Shown: positions 27,637-35,755 of the stretch, in pieces
How the letters are laid out: each line of letters opens with the position of its first letter
Position numbering within the stretch: the first letter of the stretch is position 1
Source of the DNA: Paraburkholderia dioscoreae
GTDB taxonomy: Bacteria > Pseudomonadota > Gammaproteobacteria > Burkholderiales > Burkholderiaceae
DNA length: 64,000 nt
Direction: 5' to 3'
Assembly (NCBI RefSeq): GCF_902459535.1
Contig: NZ_LR699553.1
Location: 806,001 to 870,000, forward strand
Made by a program: the position numbers and the translations under genes
The notes under the pieces: generated by a model
The model's database searches: none
What the model was told of the DNA's origin: nothing
Seen by the model: only the letters and a program-made list of their open reading frames with translations

Positions 27637-28717
27637 ACGTCATCTGCGTTTCATAAAGCGCGGTTATGTCATCGAAGAAGCGGTCTTCGCTAAAACGCCT
27701 GCGTACTTCGTCTTGCGCGTTTTCAGCGATGGCTTTCCGAAAGTCGTCGTCGTCCATCATTCGGGTCAATGTAGACACGGCCTCTTCGGCGCTACTGAAG
27801 ATCATGCCGGTTCGGGCGTGACGAAGAACGTCGATGTTCCCCGAGCAACCCGACGCGACGATTGCTGTTCCGAGCGCCATTGCTTCGATTATAGAAATCG
27901 GCATCCCTTCCCACGAGGAAGTGGACAGATAAACTTCGGCGCCTTTAACTCGTTCCATCGCGTCCGTCCGGCTAAGCCAGCCGGTGACTCTGACGTTCGC
28001 CTGTTCGAGTACCTTCTTCGTGGCTTCGTCGCCGTCGCCGATCCACACGAATTCAACATCTTGCCGCTTGAAAAGGCGTGCTATTTCTGCGAACAATTCA
28101 GGATTCTTCTGCCGCCTGATTCCGCCGACGGTGACGACGGATCTTGACGGAAGGGGGCGCTCCTGAGTCGAAGCATTGGGGTGGTTTGCCGCTACCTGCT
28201 TGTCGAGCGCGTTTTCGACCAGTACCACTTGCGTGCGCAAATAGCGTCGTACGATTGCACGTTCACTCTCGGAGCATGCGACGTACGTGGATTTCTTCAG
28301 GCAGGCCAGCGCCTCGAGTCCGATGAAGCATGTCTTCTTCAGCCTGGAGACGTCCGAGCGCATGAAAGAAATGCAATGTGGACTGTAAAAGAATCTGGCC
28401 GATTTCAAAGACAGGATGGTGGAAAGTCGTCCCAGAAATCCTGCAAACGACGAGTGCAGATGAACGATGTCGGGGCGCAGGCTATTGAGCTCACGACGCA
28501 ATCCGAACAGGATGCTGGTCATAGGCCGCCCTTTCATCTGGAATTGCCGGAGGTGGACGTCCGGATGAAAGAGGGAGGCAAGATTGTCCGGCGTTTCGCT
28601 GCGTTTGGAAAACACCACGTAAACTTCGTGACCCTCACTCGCCAGACGATTCGAGATCATGCATACCACGGAGAGCGTGCCTGTCGCTGTCGATTCGACG
28701 ACGTGAACGATTTTCAT
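27635..28717 (-). CDS. Glycosyltransferase family 4 (GT-B)
   Basis: A 360-residue GT-B enzyme. MKIVHVVESTATGTLSVVCMIS opens the acceptor domain; RPDIVHLHSSFAGFLGR is a conserved segment of the GT4 fold; SVVTVGGIRRQKNPELFAEIA begins the donor domain and WEGMPISIIEAMALG carries the E-x7-E motif. It works on the cytoplasmic face, adding a sugar to the repeat unit begun by the WbaP-like transferase encoded 46 bp upstream; the two form one transcription unit. As the gene next to the initiating enzyme it may add the second sugar, which is inference. Confidence 0.93.
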   Translation of the reverse strand: MKIVHVVESTATGTLSVVCMISNRLASEGHEVYVVFSKRSETPDNLASLFHPDVHLRQFQMKGRPMTSILFGLRRELNSLRPDIVHLHSSFAGFLGRLSTILSLKSARFFYSPHCISFMRSDVSRLKKTCFIGLEALACLKKSTYVACSESERAIVRRYLRTQVVLVENALDKQVAANHPNASTQERPLPSRSVVTVGGIRRQKNPELFAEIARLFKRQDVEFVWIGDGDEATKKVLEQANVRVTGWLSRTDAMERVKGAEVYLSTSSWEGMPISIIEAMALGTAIVASGCSGNIDVLRHARTGMIFSSAEEAVSTLTRMMDDDDFRKAIAENAQDEVRRRFSEDRFFDDITALYETQMT

Positions 28718-28763
28718 CTGTAGTCCGTGGGGATCGATTCACTGCAGTTCGATTGCATGCCGT

Positions 28764-29627
28764 TCAATACGCCCCGCTTCCGTCGAATACCACCTTGAAC
28801 GTTCGCAGCAGAATACTGATGTCGAGCAGCGTTGAACGTTCCTTCACATAAGAAACATCCATCGCGACTCTCGTCGCATAGTCCACGTTATTGCGTCCGC
28901 TCACCTGCCACAGCCCTGTCAGGCCGGGCCTGACCGACAGATAGTAATGGGCATCCGCGCCATACCGTTCCAACTCTTTGGTGACGATTGGGCGGGGACC
29001 GACGAGGCTCATATCACCGCGGAGGACATTCCAGAGCTGTGGGAGCTCATCAAGGCTCGTCTTGCGCAGAAACCGGCCGACAGCGGTGATACGCACATCG
29101 TTCTTGAGTTTGAAATCGCGATTCCACTCCTCGCGCGCGTCCGCGTCGGTTGCAAGGAGTTCGGCGAGAACCACGTCGGCCTTCGGGACCATTGAGCGGA
29201 ACTTCAAACAGCGAAACGATCGTCCGCCTCTTCCAACGCGTGGATGGCCAAAGAAGGCCGACCCTCCGTCGCTCAGTACGACACAAGCTACGACGAGGAA
29301 AATAGGCAGTAACACAAGGAGCAACGCAGACGCGCCGAAGATGTCGAAAACGCGTTTGGTGAAGTTGCCTTTCCTCGTCGGAATGTCGGGGTCATTCGCC
29401 GCCGACAACGTATGGCAAGCCACGGCACTTGCAGCCGCATCCGCTGGCACGTCCGCAGAAAAGGATTCGTCGCTGCGGCTGAAATCCGGGACGCTCTCCA
29501 TATGCGAAGCCGAAAAGCCGCGGCCGCCCAATTCAGGATGGTCGGCGTGCGAACGACCTTCGTAGCGGGTATCGAAAGGAATGACTTCCTTTGACACTGA
29601 TTCCGATACCTTGCCGACTAAAGCCAT
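28764..29627 (-). CDS. Initiating undecaprenyl-phosphate sugar transferase, WbaP catalytic type
   Basis: A 287-residue polyprenol phosphate glycosyl-1-phosphotransferase. A polar N-terminal ~95 residues precede TKRVFDIFGAS, a membrane re-entrant helix (LLLVLLPIFLVVACVVL) and the catalytic part: GHPRVGRGG, CLKFRSMV, RKTSLDELPQLWNVLRGDMSLVGPRP and RPGLTGLWQVSGRNNVDY. It closely resembles the C-terminal domain of Salmonella WbaP (UDP-Gal:undecaprenyl-P Gal-1-P transferase) but lacks the N-terminal four-helix bundle. It should start the repeat unit with Gal-1-P or Glc-1-P at the inner membrane. GGGGG before the ATG at 29627 supports this start; a frame 31 codons longer exists. Confidence 0.92.
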   Translation of the reverse strand: MALVGKVSESVSKEVIPFDTRYEGRSHADHPELGGRGFSASHMESVPDFSRSDESFSADVPADAAASAVACHTLSAANDPDIPTRKGNFTKRVFDIFGASALLLVLLPIFLVVACVVLSDGGSAFFGHPRVGRGGRSFRCLKFRSMVPKADVVLAELLATDADAREEWNRDFKLKNDVRITAVGRFLRKTSLDELPQLWNVLRGDMSLVGPRPIVTKELERYGADAHYYLSVRPGLTGLWQVSGRNNVDYATRVAMDVSYVKERSTLLDISILLRTFKVVFDGSGAY

Positions 29628-30628
29628 TGTTGCCCCCGGTTCGAAGTTCGTTGACAAGTACATCAGTATTTCGGCATTGCAAGTCGTACCGGTTAATTCA
29701 ACCGTTGATTCAGCGCGCATGGCGCGTCAGATAAAAGCAGCCCGTCAGACGATTGCGGCGGATAACCCGAGATAGGACAGCAGATATATAGCAATATTTA
29801 ATTGCTATAAAAATTACTGCTGATAATTAAGAAGAAAAGCTCAAGAGCATTTTTCATGCATGAGGAGGAAGCGCGCCTTCAGCATGCGAAGCGTCGCATT
29901 CCCCACAACATAAATCCTGAATATTTCAATAGAAAGTATAGCTTTGCAATTCGGCGTCCGTTCACGGACGAGTCGTAAAGTGCCGATGTCCTGGCCGACT
30001 CAGAAAGACATGCCGCGCAGTGTCGAAATACATTCGACAGAAGCCGTTGGAATTACGAAAATGTTATTCGTTATCAATGTTCCAATTGTCACATCAGAAG
30101 CCGGATGCGATAGATAGTTCGGGTTCACCTGGCAGGCTGCCGTTCGCAGTTTCTGCATCGACCCGCTACACCGATCAATGCGATAAATACGCGCCTGCTC
30201 CGTCGTTGGTCGAGCATGTGTAGACGTAGAGTATCTGTACGAATGTCGCTACTCCGTTCGGTACAGCACACAAAGCGCGGTTAGGCACGCCTCAGTCAGC
30301 GCGTCCATGTGTACGATGAAAGCGGCTTGCCGCGCAGATACCGGTGTCGCTGGGATGACAGTGAATTGCCATCACAACGCATTGCGCTTTTTTCCAGATT
30401 GCAGCCAGGCCAAGCCCATAGCGAGAATCCCATAGGCTTGAGTGTGCTGGCTAAGCCCCCTGAACGAGTGTTCGATCTCGCACGCAATACACCAGATCGA
30501 TCGTCTGGTTTGTGCAGCGGAGAGGAATGGTTGAATGTGACCGATCCGATACGACCTGCCGGTCCACGCCATACAACGCGAAACGCGAAATGTATCGGCA
30601 CCGCGCCAGTCTGACGGCCGTATGCGCC
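29628..30628. other. Intergenic region between the polysaccharide locus and the liv operon
   Basis: About 1 kb with no supported gene. 29770-29850 is strongly AT-rich and includes the palindrome at 29787-29809; promoters for the minus-strand transferase are expected here. Around 30300-30600 a minus-strand frame shows a segment (IEHSFRGLSQHTQAYGILAMGLAWLQSGKKR) that faintly recalls the end of a transposase, but it is short and unsupported. Possibly a decayed mobile element. Confidence 0.4.
29787..29809. promoter_or_regulatory. Perfect AT-rich palindrome upstream of the initiating transferase
   Basis: A 9-bp perfect inverted repeat (29787-29795 with 29801-29809, 5-bp spacer ATTTA) about 160 bp upstream of the minus-strand transferase start. 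No T-run typical of a terminator follows, and no gene ends here, so an operator-like site is possible. No regulator can be named. Confidence 0.4.
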
Positions 30629-31363
30629 TCAGTGACTCGCACCGAGATACGCAGCCTTCACCGAAGGATCATTGCGCAACTCCGCCGCCGGGCCATGTGC
30701 TGCAATCCTGCCGTTCTCCAGCACATAACCATAATCGGCCACATTGAGCGCGGCCGCGGCGAACTGTTCGACCAGCAACATGGTGACGCCCTGGCTTTTC
30801 AGATTCCCGATGATCCGAAAGACCTCTTCGACCAGAATAGGCGCGAGTCCCATCGACGGTTCGTCGAGCAAGACCAGCTCCGGGTTCATCATGATCGCGC
30901 GCGCCATTGCCAGCATCTGCTGCTCGCCGCCGGAGAGCGTGCCGGCGAGTTGATGGCGCCGTTCCTTGAGCCGCGGAAACATCTCGATTGCGCGCTCCAG
31001 ATCGGCCTTCACGTCGCCGCGCGGCCGCGCCGAGATCAGGCGAGGGAAGGCGCCCAGCATCAGGTTATCCGTCACGCTCATCGTCGCGAATACGCGCCTG
31101 CCTTCCGGCGAATGCGCGAGTCCGAGCCGCGCGATGCGGTGCGACTCCAGCGCGTCGATGCGCTTTGCGTCCGCGCCGACACCCATCGTGATCTCGCCGG
31201 CACTCGGCCGGATCATGCCGGAGATCGCTCGCATGGTCGTCGTTTTGCCTGCGCCGTTCGAGCCGATCAGCGTGACGACGGATGCCTTCGGCACGTCGAT
31301 CGAAATGCCGTGCAGCACTTTGACCTTGCCGTAGCCCGCATGCAGATTTCTGATCGATAACAT
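30629..31363 (-). CDS. livF: Branched-chain amino acid ABC transporter ATP-binding protein LivF
   Basis: A 244-residue ABC ATPase. Walker A is IGSNGAGKTTTMRAI, the signature is LSGGEQQMLAMARAIM and Walker B LVLLDEPSMGL; the C terminus VEQFAAAALNVADYGYVLENGRI is the LivF pattern. It works as the second ATPase with the LivG half of the fused protein upstream. The true start is at 31363 (MLSIRNLHAGYGKVKVL); a longer frame overlaps the livMG gene. The gap to the upstream gene is 29 bp, so it is the last gene of the operon. Confidence 0.95.
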   Translation of the reverse strand: MLSIRNLHAGYGKVKVLHGISIDVPKASVVTLIGSNGAGKTTTMRAISGMIRPSAGEITMGVGADAKRIDALESHRIARLGLAHSPEGRRVFATMSVTDNLMLGAFPRLISARPRGDVKADLERAIEMFPRLKERRHQLAGTLSGGEQQMLAMARAIMMNPELVLLDEPSMGLAPILVEEVFRIIGNLKSQGVTMLLVEQFAAAALNVADYGYVLENGRIAAHGPAAELRNDPSVKAAYLGASH

Positions 31364-31392
31364 GTCTGTTCCTGTAAGGGCGCCCGGCGAAC

Positions 31393-33345
31393 TCACGCCG
31401 CCTGGCCGGCAGGCTGGCCGCCGAGATAGGCCTCGATGACTTTTTCGTTGGACTGAATATCGGCGGGCTTGCCCTCGGCGATCTTCTGCCCGAAGTCCAG
31501 CACCGAGACCCGGTCGCACACGCTCATCACCACGTCCATGTGATGCTCGATCAGCACGACGGTAATACCGTGATCGCGCACCTTGCGAATGATCGCGACC
31601 AGTTCCTTGATATCCGGCGCCGTGAGTCCGGCGGCGGGTTCGTCGAGGAGCAGCACTTGCGGATCGAGCGCGAGCGCCCGCGCGATTTCGAGCAATCGCT
31701 GCTTGCCGTACGGCAGGTTGCGCGCTTCTTCGGCCGCGACGTTTTCCAGGCCGACAAACCGCAGCATGCCGAACGCGCGCTCGCGGGCGGCGCGTTCCTC
31801 GCGCCGGTAGCGCGGCGACATCAGTCCGACATCCGCGAGATTCGCGTTGAACGTGTGATGTAGGCCGACCAGCACATTCTCGAGCGCGGTCATTTCGCCG
31901 AACAGTTGCACGTTCTGGAACGTGCGCGCAATACCGGACAGCGCGATCTGCGAAGAGGTCTTTCCCGCGAGCGATGTGCCGCGATAGGCGAGCGTGCCCG
32001 CGGTCGGCACATAGATGCCGGTCAGCACGTTCATCATCGTGCTCTTGCCGGAGCCGTTCGGCCCGATCAGTCCGTGAATCGTGCCCCGCTGCACGGTCAG
32101 ATCGACGTTGTTGAGCGCCTTCAGTCCGCTGAACTGCATGAGGATGCCGCGCAGTTCCAGAATGTCTTCGGTGCCCCCGGTTTGCACCGCCTGAATCGCA
32201 TCGCCGCCGATCGTGGCCGGTTTCGTGGTGTCGACGGTAATCGTGCGAACCCTGCCATGCATCACGATCTTGCGCACGAAGCCGACCACGCCATCCTGCA
32301 GGTAGTACACGACGAGCAGGATCATCAAGCCGAATATGGTGAGCCGCCAGTCGGCGAGCGTATCGATCCGGTAGGAAAACGCGGCAAGGCCCACCGTGCC
32401 TATAACGGGAATCGCGACCTTGCGCGGCGTGGAGACCTTGCGGGCTAGCGCGACGCCCGCGCCGATCACCACGACCGCCGCCAGCACCGAGGCCACGGTG
32501 CGGAACATGTCGATGTCGTCGAGCAGTTTGGGCAGCAGCACGATGATCGCCGAGCCGAGCAGCGCGCCGGTGCGGGTTTTGCGGCCGCCCATGATGATGG
32601 CGAGCAGGAACAGAATGGTCAGTTCGAAGTTATAAGTGTTCGGCGAGATGTACTGCTCCGAATACGAATAGAGGCAGCCGGCCAGCCCGGCAAACCCCGC
32701 GCTGATCACGAACGCATAGACCTTGTAGCGATACACCGAGACGCCCATGCAGTCCGACGCGATCGGACTATCGCGCAGCGCCTCGAATGCACGGCCCAGA
32801 TGCGACTTGAGCACGCGATGCACGACGATCAACGAGGCGACCAGTAGCGCCGCGACAAGCCAGTAGTATTCGACTTCGTTCATCGGCCGGCCGCCGAACG
32901 AAGGCTTCGGAATCTTCACGCCCATCGGCCCGTTGGTCAGAAAATCCATCTCGTTGATGAGAATCTGGATGATCGTGCCGAACGCGAGCGTCACCATCGC
33001 AAGGTAGGGACCGGACACGCGCAGCGCCGGCAGCGCGAGAATCGCGCCGAAGCCCGCGGTGACCAGAATAGCCAGCGGCGCGGTGACGAAAAACGGCATG
33101 CCGAGCTTGAAGAACAACACGCCGGCCGTATAAGCGCCTACGCCGAACAGGCCGGCATGGCCGAGCGACACTTGCCCTGTATAACCGACCACGATGTCGA
33201 GGCCGAAGAGCAGGATCGCGTAGATCATGATCGTCTCGAGCAGGTGGATGTAGTACGGATTCCCCGACAGCACGGGAAACACCGCGAGCGCGATCAGCGC
33301 CAGTGCGGACGCAATGAGCTTCTTCGGATTCACGGCGGTCCTCAC
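31393..33345 (-). CDS. Fused branched-chain amino acid ABC permease/ATPase (LivM-LivG)
   Basis: A 650-residue fusion. Residues ~1-300 form the LivM permease with about eight to ten membrane segments (GYTGQVSLGHAGLFGVGAYTAG is its hallmark), followed by two more segments to ~360, a linker, and a LivG ATPase at ~390-650: Walker A IGPNGSGKSTMMNVL, signature LPYGKQRLLEIARALA, Walker B VLLLDEPAAGLT, and the C-terminal IEHHMDVVMSVCDRV of LivG. The permease and ATPase genes are usually separate in E. coli. Both halves look intact, so this is a working fusion rather than a sequencing error. Its start overlaps the livH stop by 4 bp. Confidence 0.95.
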   Translation of the reverse strand: MRTAVNPKKLIASALALIALAVFPVLSGNPYYIHLLETIMIYAILLFGLDIVVGYTGQVSLGHAGLFGVGAYTAGVLFFKLGMPFFVTAPLAILVTAGFGAILALPALRVSGPYLAMVTLAFGTIIQILINEMDFLTNGPMGVKIPKPSFGGRPMNEVEYYWLVAALLVASLIVVHRVLKSHLGRAFEALRDSPIASDCMGVSVYRYKVYAFVISAGFAGLAGCLYSYSEQYISPNTYNFELTILFLLAIIMGGRKTRTGALLGSAIIVLLPKLLDDIDMFRTVASVLAAVVVIGAGVALARKVSTPRKVAIPVIGTVGLAAFSYRIDTLADWRLTIFGLMILLVVYYLQDGVVGFVRKIVMHGRVRTITVDTTKPATIGGDAIQAVQTGGTEDILELRGILMQFSGLKALNNVDLTVQRGTIHGLIGPNGSGKSTMMNVLTGIYVPTAGTLAYRGTSLAGKTSSQIALSGIARTFQNVQLFGEMTALENVLVGLHHTFNANLADVGLMSPRYRREERAARERAFGMLRFVGLENVAAEEARNLPYGKQRLLEIARALALDPQVLLLDEPAAGLTAPDIKELVAIIRKVRDHGITVVLIEHHMDVVMSVCDRVSVLDFGQKIAEGKPADIQSNEKVIEAYLGGQPAGQAA

Positions 33346-34217
33346 ACTTTCTTGATCGAGGTCTTGCCGAACAGGCCGGCAGGTTTCAATGCGAGCACGA
33401 TCAGCAGCAGTACGAGCCCGGGGACGTCTTTGTAGCCCGTGGAGAGATAGAAGCCGGTCGTCGTCTCCGCGATGCCGAGAATGACGCCGCCCACCACGAT
33501 CCCCAAACCGCTCGACAGTCCGCCGATAATCGCCACCGCAAAAGCCTTGAGCCCGAGCACGGCGCCCATCGTCGCGCCGGTGAGCGTGAGCGGCGCGATC
33601 AGCACGCCGGCGAAAGCGGCGGTCAGTGAAGACAGCGCATACGAAAACGTGATCACGAGGCCGGTATTGATGCCCATCAGCGCCGCGGCGTCGCGGTCGT
33701 TCGCGGTAGCCACCACGGCTTTGCCGAAAATCGTCTTACGGTTGAAGAACTCGACTGCCAGCATCATGACGAGGGCGCCGCCGACCACCAGCAATTCCAT
33801 CGGCAGCACATTGGCGCCGAATATTTTCAGCGGCGCTTCCGGCAGCGGGGAAGGGAAGCGCAGATCGTCGCGGCCCCAAAGGTTCTCCGCGACGTTCTTG
33901 AAGATAATGCCGAGCGCGATGGTCGACATGATCCAGCCGAATTCGGATTTGATCCTGATCGCGGGCCGTACCCCGATCCGTTCGACGAAGGCGCCTTGCA
34001 GCAGACCGAACACGCAGACGAGCGGAATCATCAGCCAGTAATTGACGCCGAGCGTGACGAGCGTGAGGCCGACCAGCGCGCCGAGCATCAGCGCGTCGCC
34101 CTGGCCGAAGTTCAGCGTGCCGGAGGTGGCGAACGTGAGTTGATAGCCGAATGCGATCACGGCGTAGATCATGCCGAGCGCAATGCCGCTATAGATGAGC
34201 TGTAGAAGAATGGCCAT
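33342..34217 (-). CDS. livH: Branched-chain amino acid ABC transporter permease LivH
   Basis: A 291-residue inner-membrane permease with about eight hydrophobic segments. LIYSGIALGMIYAVIAFGYQLTFATSGTLNFGQGDALM is the standard LivH N-terminal signature and GLKAFAVAIIGGLSSGLGIVVGG the EAA-like loop region that contacts the ATPase. It pairs with the LivM half of the downstream fusion to form the channel. The stop overlaps the next start by 4 bp. A 96-bp gap with a strong hairpin separates it from the binding-protein gene. Confidence 0.95.
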   Translation of the reverse strand: MAILLQLIYSGIALGMIYAVIAFGYQLTFATSGTLNFGQGDALMLGALVGLTLVTLGVNYWLMIPLVCVFGLLQGAFVERIGVRPAIRIKSEFGWIMSTIALGIIFKNVAENLWGRDDLRFPSPLPEAPLKIFGANVLPMELLVVGGALVMMLAVEFFNRKTIFGKAVVATANDRDAAALMGINTGLVITFSYALSSLTAAFAGVLIAPLTLTGATMGAVLGLKAFAVAIIGGLSSGLGIVVGGVILGIAETTTGFYLSTGYKDVPGLVLLLIVLALKPAGLFGKTSIKKV

Positions 34218-34253
34218 CGTCGGGCGCCCTGGAATTCACCGGATATGAAGCAA

Positions 34254-34283
34254 AGCCGCGCCCGCCTTCAGGCGGGTGCGGCT
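34254..34283 (-). other. Intercistronic hairpin between livK and livH
   Basis: A 13-bp, almost all-GC inverted repeat (34254-34266 with 34271-34283, TTCA loop, one G-U pair). It lies 31 bp after the livK stop and has no T-run on the minus strand. Such hairpins after binding-protein genes protect the upstream mRNA or attenuate transcription, giving more binding protein than permease; that role is inferred. Confidence 0.6.
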
Positions 34284-34313
34284 CCGTAACATGCTGCTGC
34301 GCTTATTTCGCGC

Positions 34314-35531
34314 TCAATTCGCGGAGCTTGCCTGCTTGGTGCGCAGCTGGCTGCCACCCTTGCGATCCGCTTCGTACGCATAGACCACGCGGCCGCCCTT
34401 GACTTCGCCGACCACCGGCACGTTGGGGCTGATCGCTTCGTGGTCGTCGTGCGTGAACGGCTTGTCGTAGACCATCACGACGCCTTCCACTTTCGTATTG
34501 AGGTTTTCGAGCGCGGCGCGCACTTTCGGGCCGTCGGTCGAGCCGGCCTGGGTGATCGCGGCGGCCAGCAGATAGATCGAGTCGTAGCCTTGCGCGGCGG
34601 AAACCGGGGAGTCGATGCGGTTGTTCTTCGGCTTGAACTCCTTCAGATACGCGTCGATGAAGGCTTTACGCTTGGGCGTGTTCGCTTCCTGAATGAACGT
34701 CTGCGGCATGCGCGCGCCTTCGCCGTTGGTGCTCGCGTTGTCGATGTAGTTCGCCATCGAGAGAGTCCAACTGCCGATCAGCGGCACTTTCCAGCCGAGC
34801 TTGGCCATGCCGTTGGCGATTTGAGCGAGTTCCGGTCCGATTCCGTACGTCAGCACCGCTTCCGCGCCGGCCTCTTTGGCCTTGAGCAGCTGCGCGGTCA
34901 TGTCGACGTCCTTGATATTGAATTTCTCGACGGCGACAGGCTTCACGCCTTTGGCGGCAAGCGCCTTTTCGAGGTCTTCGCGGCCGAGTTGACCGTAGTT
35001 GGTCGAGTCGGCGAGGATCGCGACCTTCTTGAAACCGCGTTTGGTCACGGCTTCTTCGACGATCATGGGCGCCTGGATGCGGTCCGCGGCGGCATTGCGG
35101 AACACGTAATTGTCCGGCTGGTCGGTGAACTGCTTCGTCACGATGCTACCGGTCGCGACGTTGTTGAAGACGGGAATCTTCGCTTCCTGGAAGAAGCGCT
35201 GTGAGGCGAGTGCGACGCCGGTGTTGATGTAGCCGACCACCGCCACGACTTTTTCCTTGTTGATCAGCTCTTGCGCGATCTGCACGCCGCGTTCGTTTTT
35301 CGCTTCGTCGTCGCGTTCCACTAGCACGATCTGACGGCCCAGCACGCCGCCGGCCTTGTTGATTTCGGCGGTGGCGAGGCGTACGCCGTCGCGCATGCTC
35401 ACGCCCATCGAAGACGAGCCGCCGGTGAAAGGTCCGTCAACGCCGATCTTGATCGGATCCGCCGCATAGCCGACATTGGCGAGCGCACAAAGCGCAAGCG
35501 CACCCACAACGCTTTTCAAGCGAATTCCCAT
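34314..35531 (-). CDS. livK: Branched-chain amino acid type ABC transporter substrate-binding protein
   Basis: A 405-residue periplasmic binding protein of the Leu/Ile/Val family (type I fold). The first ~23 residues are a signal peptide ending near GYAADPIK. IKIGVDGPFTGGSSSMGVSMRDGVRLA is the usual first-strand region; VAVVGYINTGVALA and VAILADSTNYGQLGREDLEKAL follow. It captures the ligand for LivH/LivMG/LivF. Ligand identity is not certain from sequence: this family also binds amides and aromatic compounds. It is the first gene of the operon, with a 224-bp upstream gap to galE. Confidence 0.92.
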   Translation of the reverse strand: MGIRLKSVVGALALCALANVGYAADPIKIGVDGPFTGGSSSMGVSMRDGVRLATAEINKAGGVLGRQIVLVERDDEAKNERGVQIAQELINKEKVVAVVGYINTGVALASQRFFQEAKIPVFNNVATGSIVTKQFTDQPDNYVFRNAAADRIQAPMIVEEAVTKRGFKKVAILADSTNYGQLGREDLEKALAAKGVKPVAVEKFNIKDVDMTAQLLKAKEAGAEAVLTYGIGPELAQIANGMAKLGWKVPLIGSWTLSMANYIDNASTNGEGARMPQTFIQEANTPKRKAFIDAYLKEFKPKNNRIDSPVSAAQGYDSIYLLAAAITQAGSTDGPKVRAALENLNTKVEGVVMVYDKPFTHDDHEAISPNVPVVGEVKGGRVVYAYEADRKGGSQLRTKQASSAN

Positions 35532-35633
35532 GACTGTCTCCGTAGCATGTCTTTTCTTGCACGAAGCCTCGAATCAGGCCCGTACGCGCCGATTCGAACG
35601 TTCTTAGGAAGCCTGACCGTCAATCGGTGAGCC

Positions 35634-35639
35634 AGTATA
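35634..35639 (-). promoter_or_regulatory. Possible -10 element of the livK operon
   Basis: On the minus strand TATACT sits about 100 bp upstream of the livK start, in the only AT-rich stretch of the gap. No convincing TTGACA-like -35 at 17 bp is present, so this is weak. Confidence 0.25.
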
Positions 35640-35694
35640 GAAATCGTAAAGTGTTAGTAATATTCGGAATTACCCGCTTGGTGCAATCCCTCAA

Positions 35695-35743
35695 TCGACG
35701 GCGGCGGCGCCCCTGCCCGGCGACGCCTTCGCGCCGCCGTCGA
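35695..35743 (-). other. Long-stem inverted repeat after galE
   Basis: A 12-bp perfect GC-rich inverted repeat (35695-35706 with 35732-35743) with a 25-nt loop starts 13 bp after the galE stop. No T-run follows on the minus strand; it may still mark the transcript end. Confidence 0.45.
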
Positions 35744-35755
35744 CTTTGATTCAAC

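Noticed and set aside
30372..30572. Possible transposase remnant on the minus strand
   Set aside because: Only a faint resemblance over about 30 residues, no terminal repeats and no second supporting fragment.
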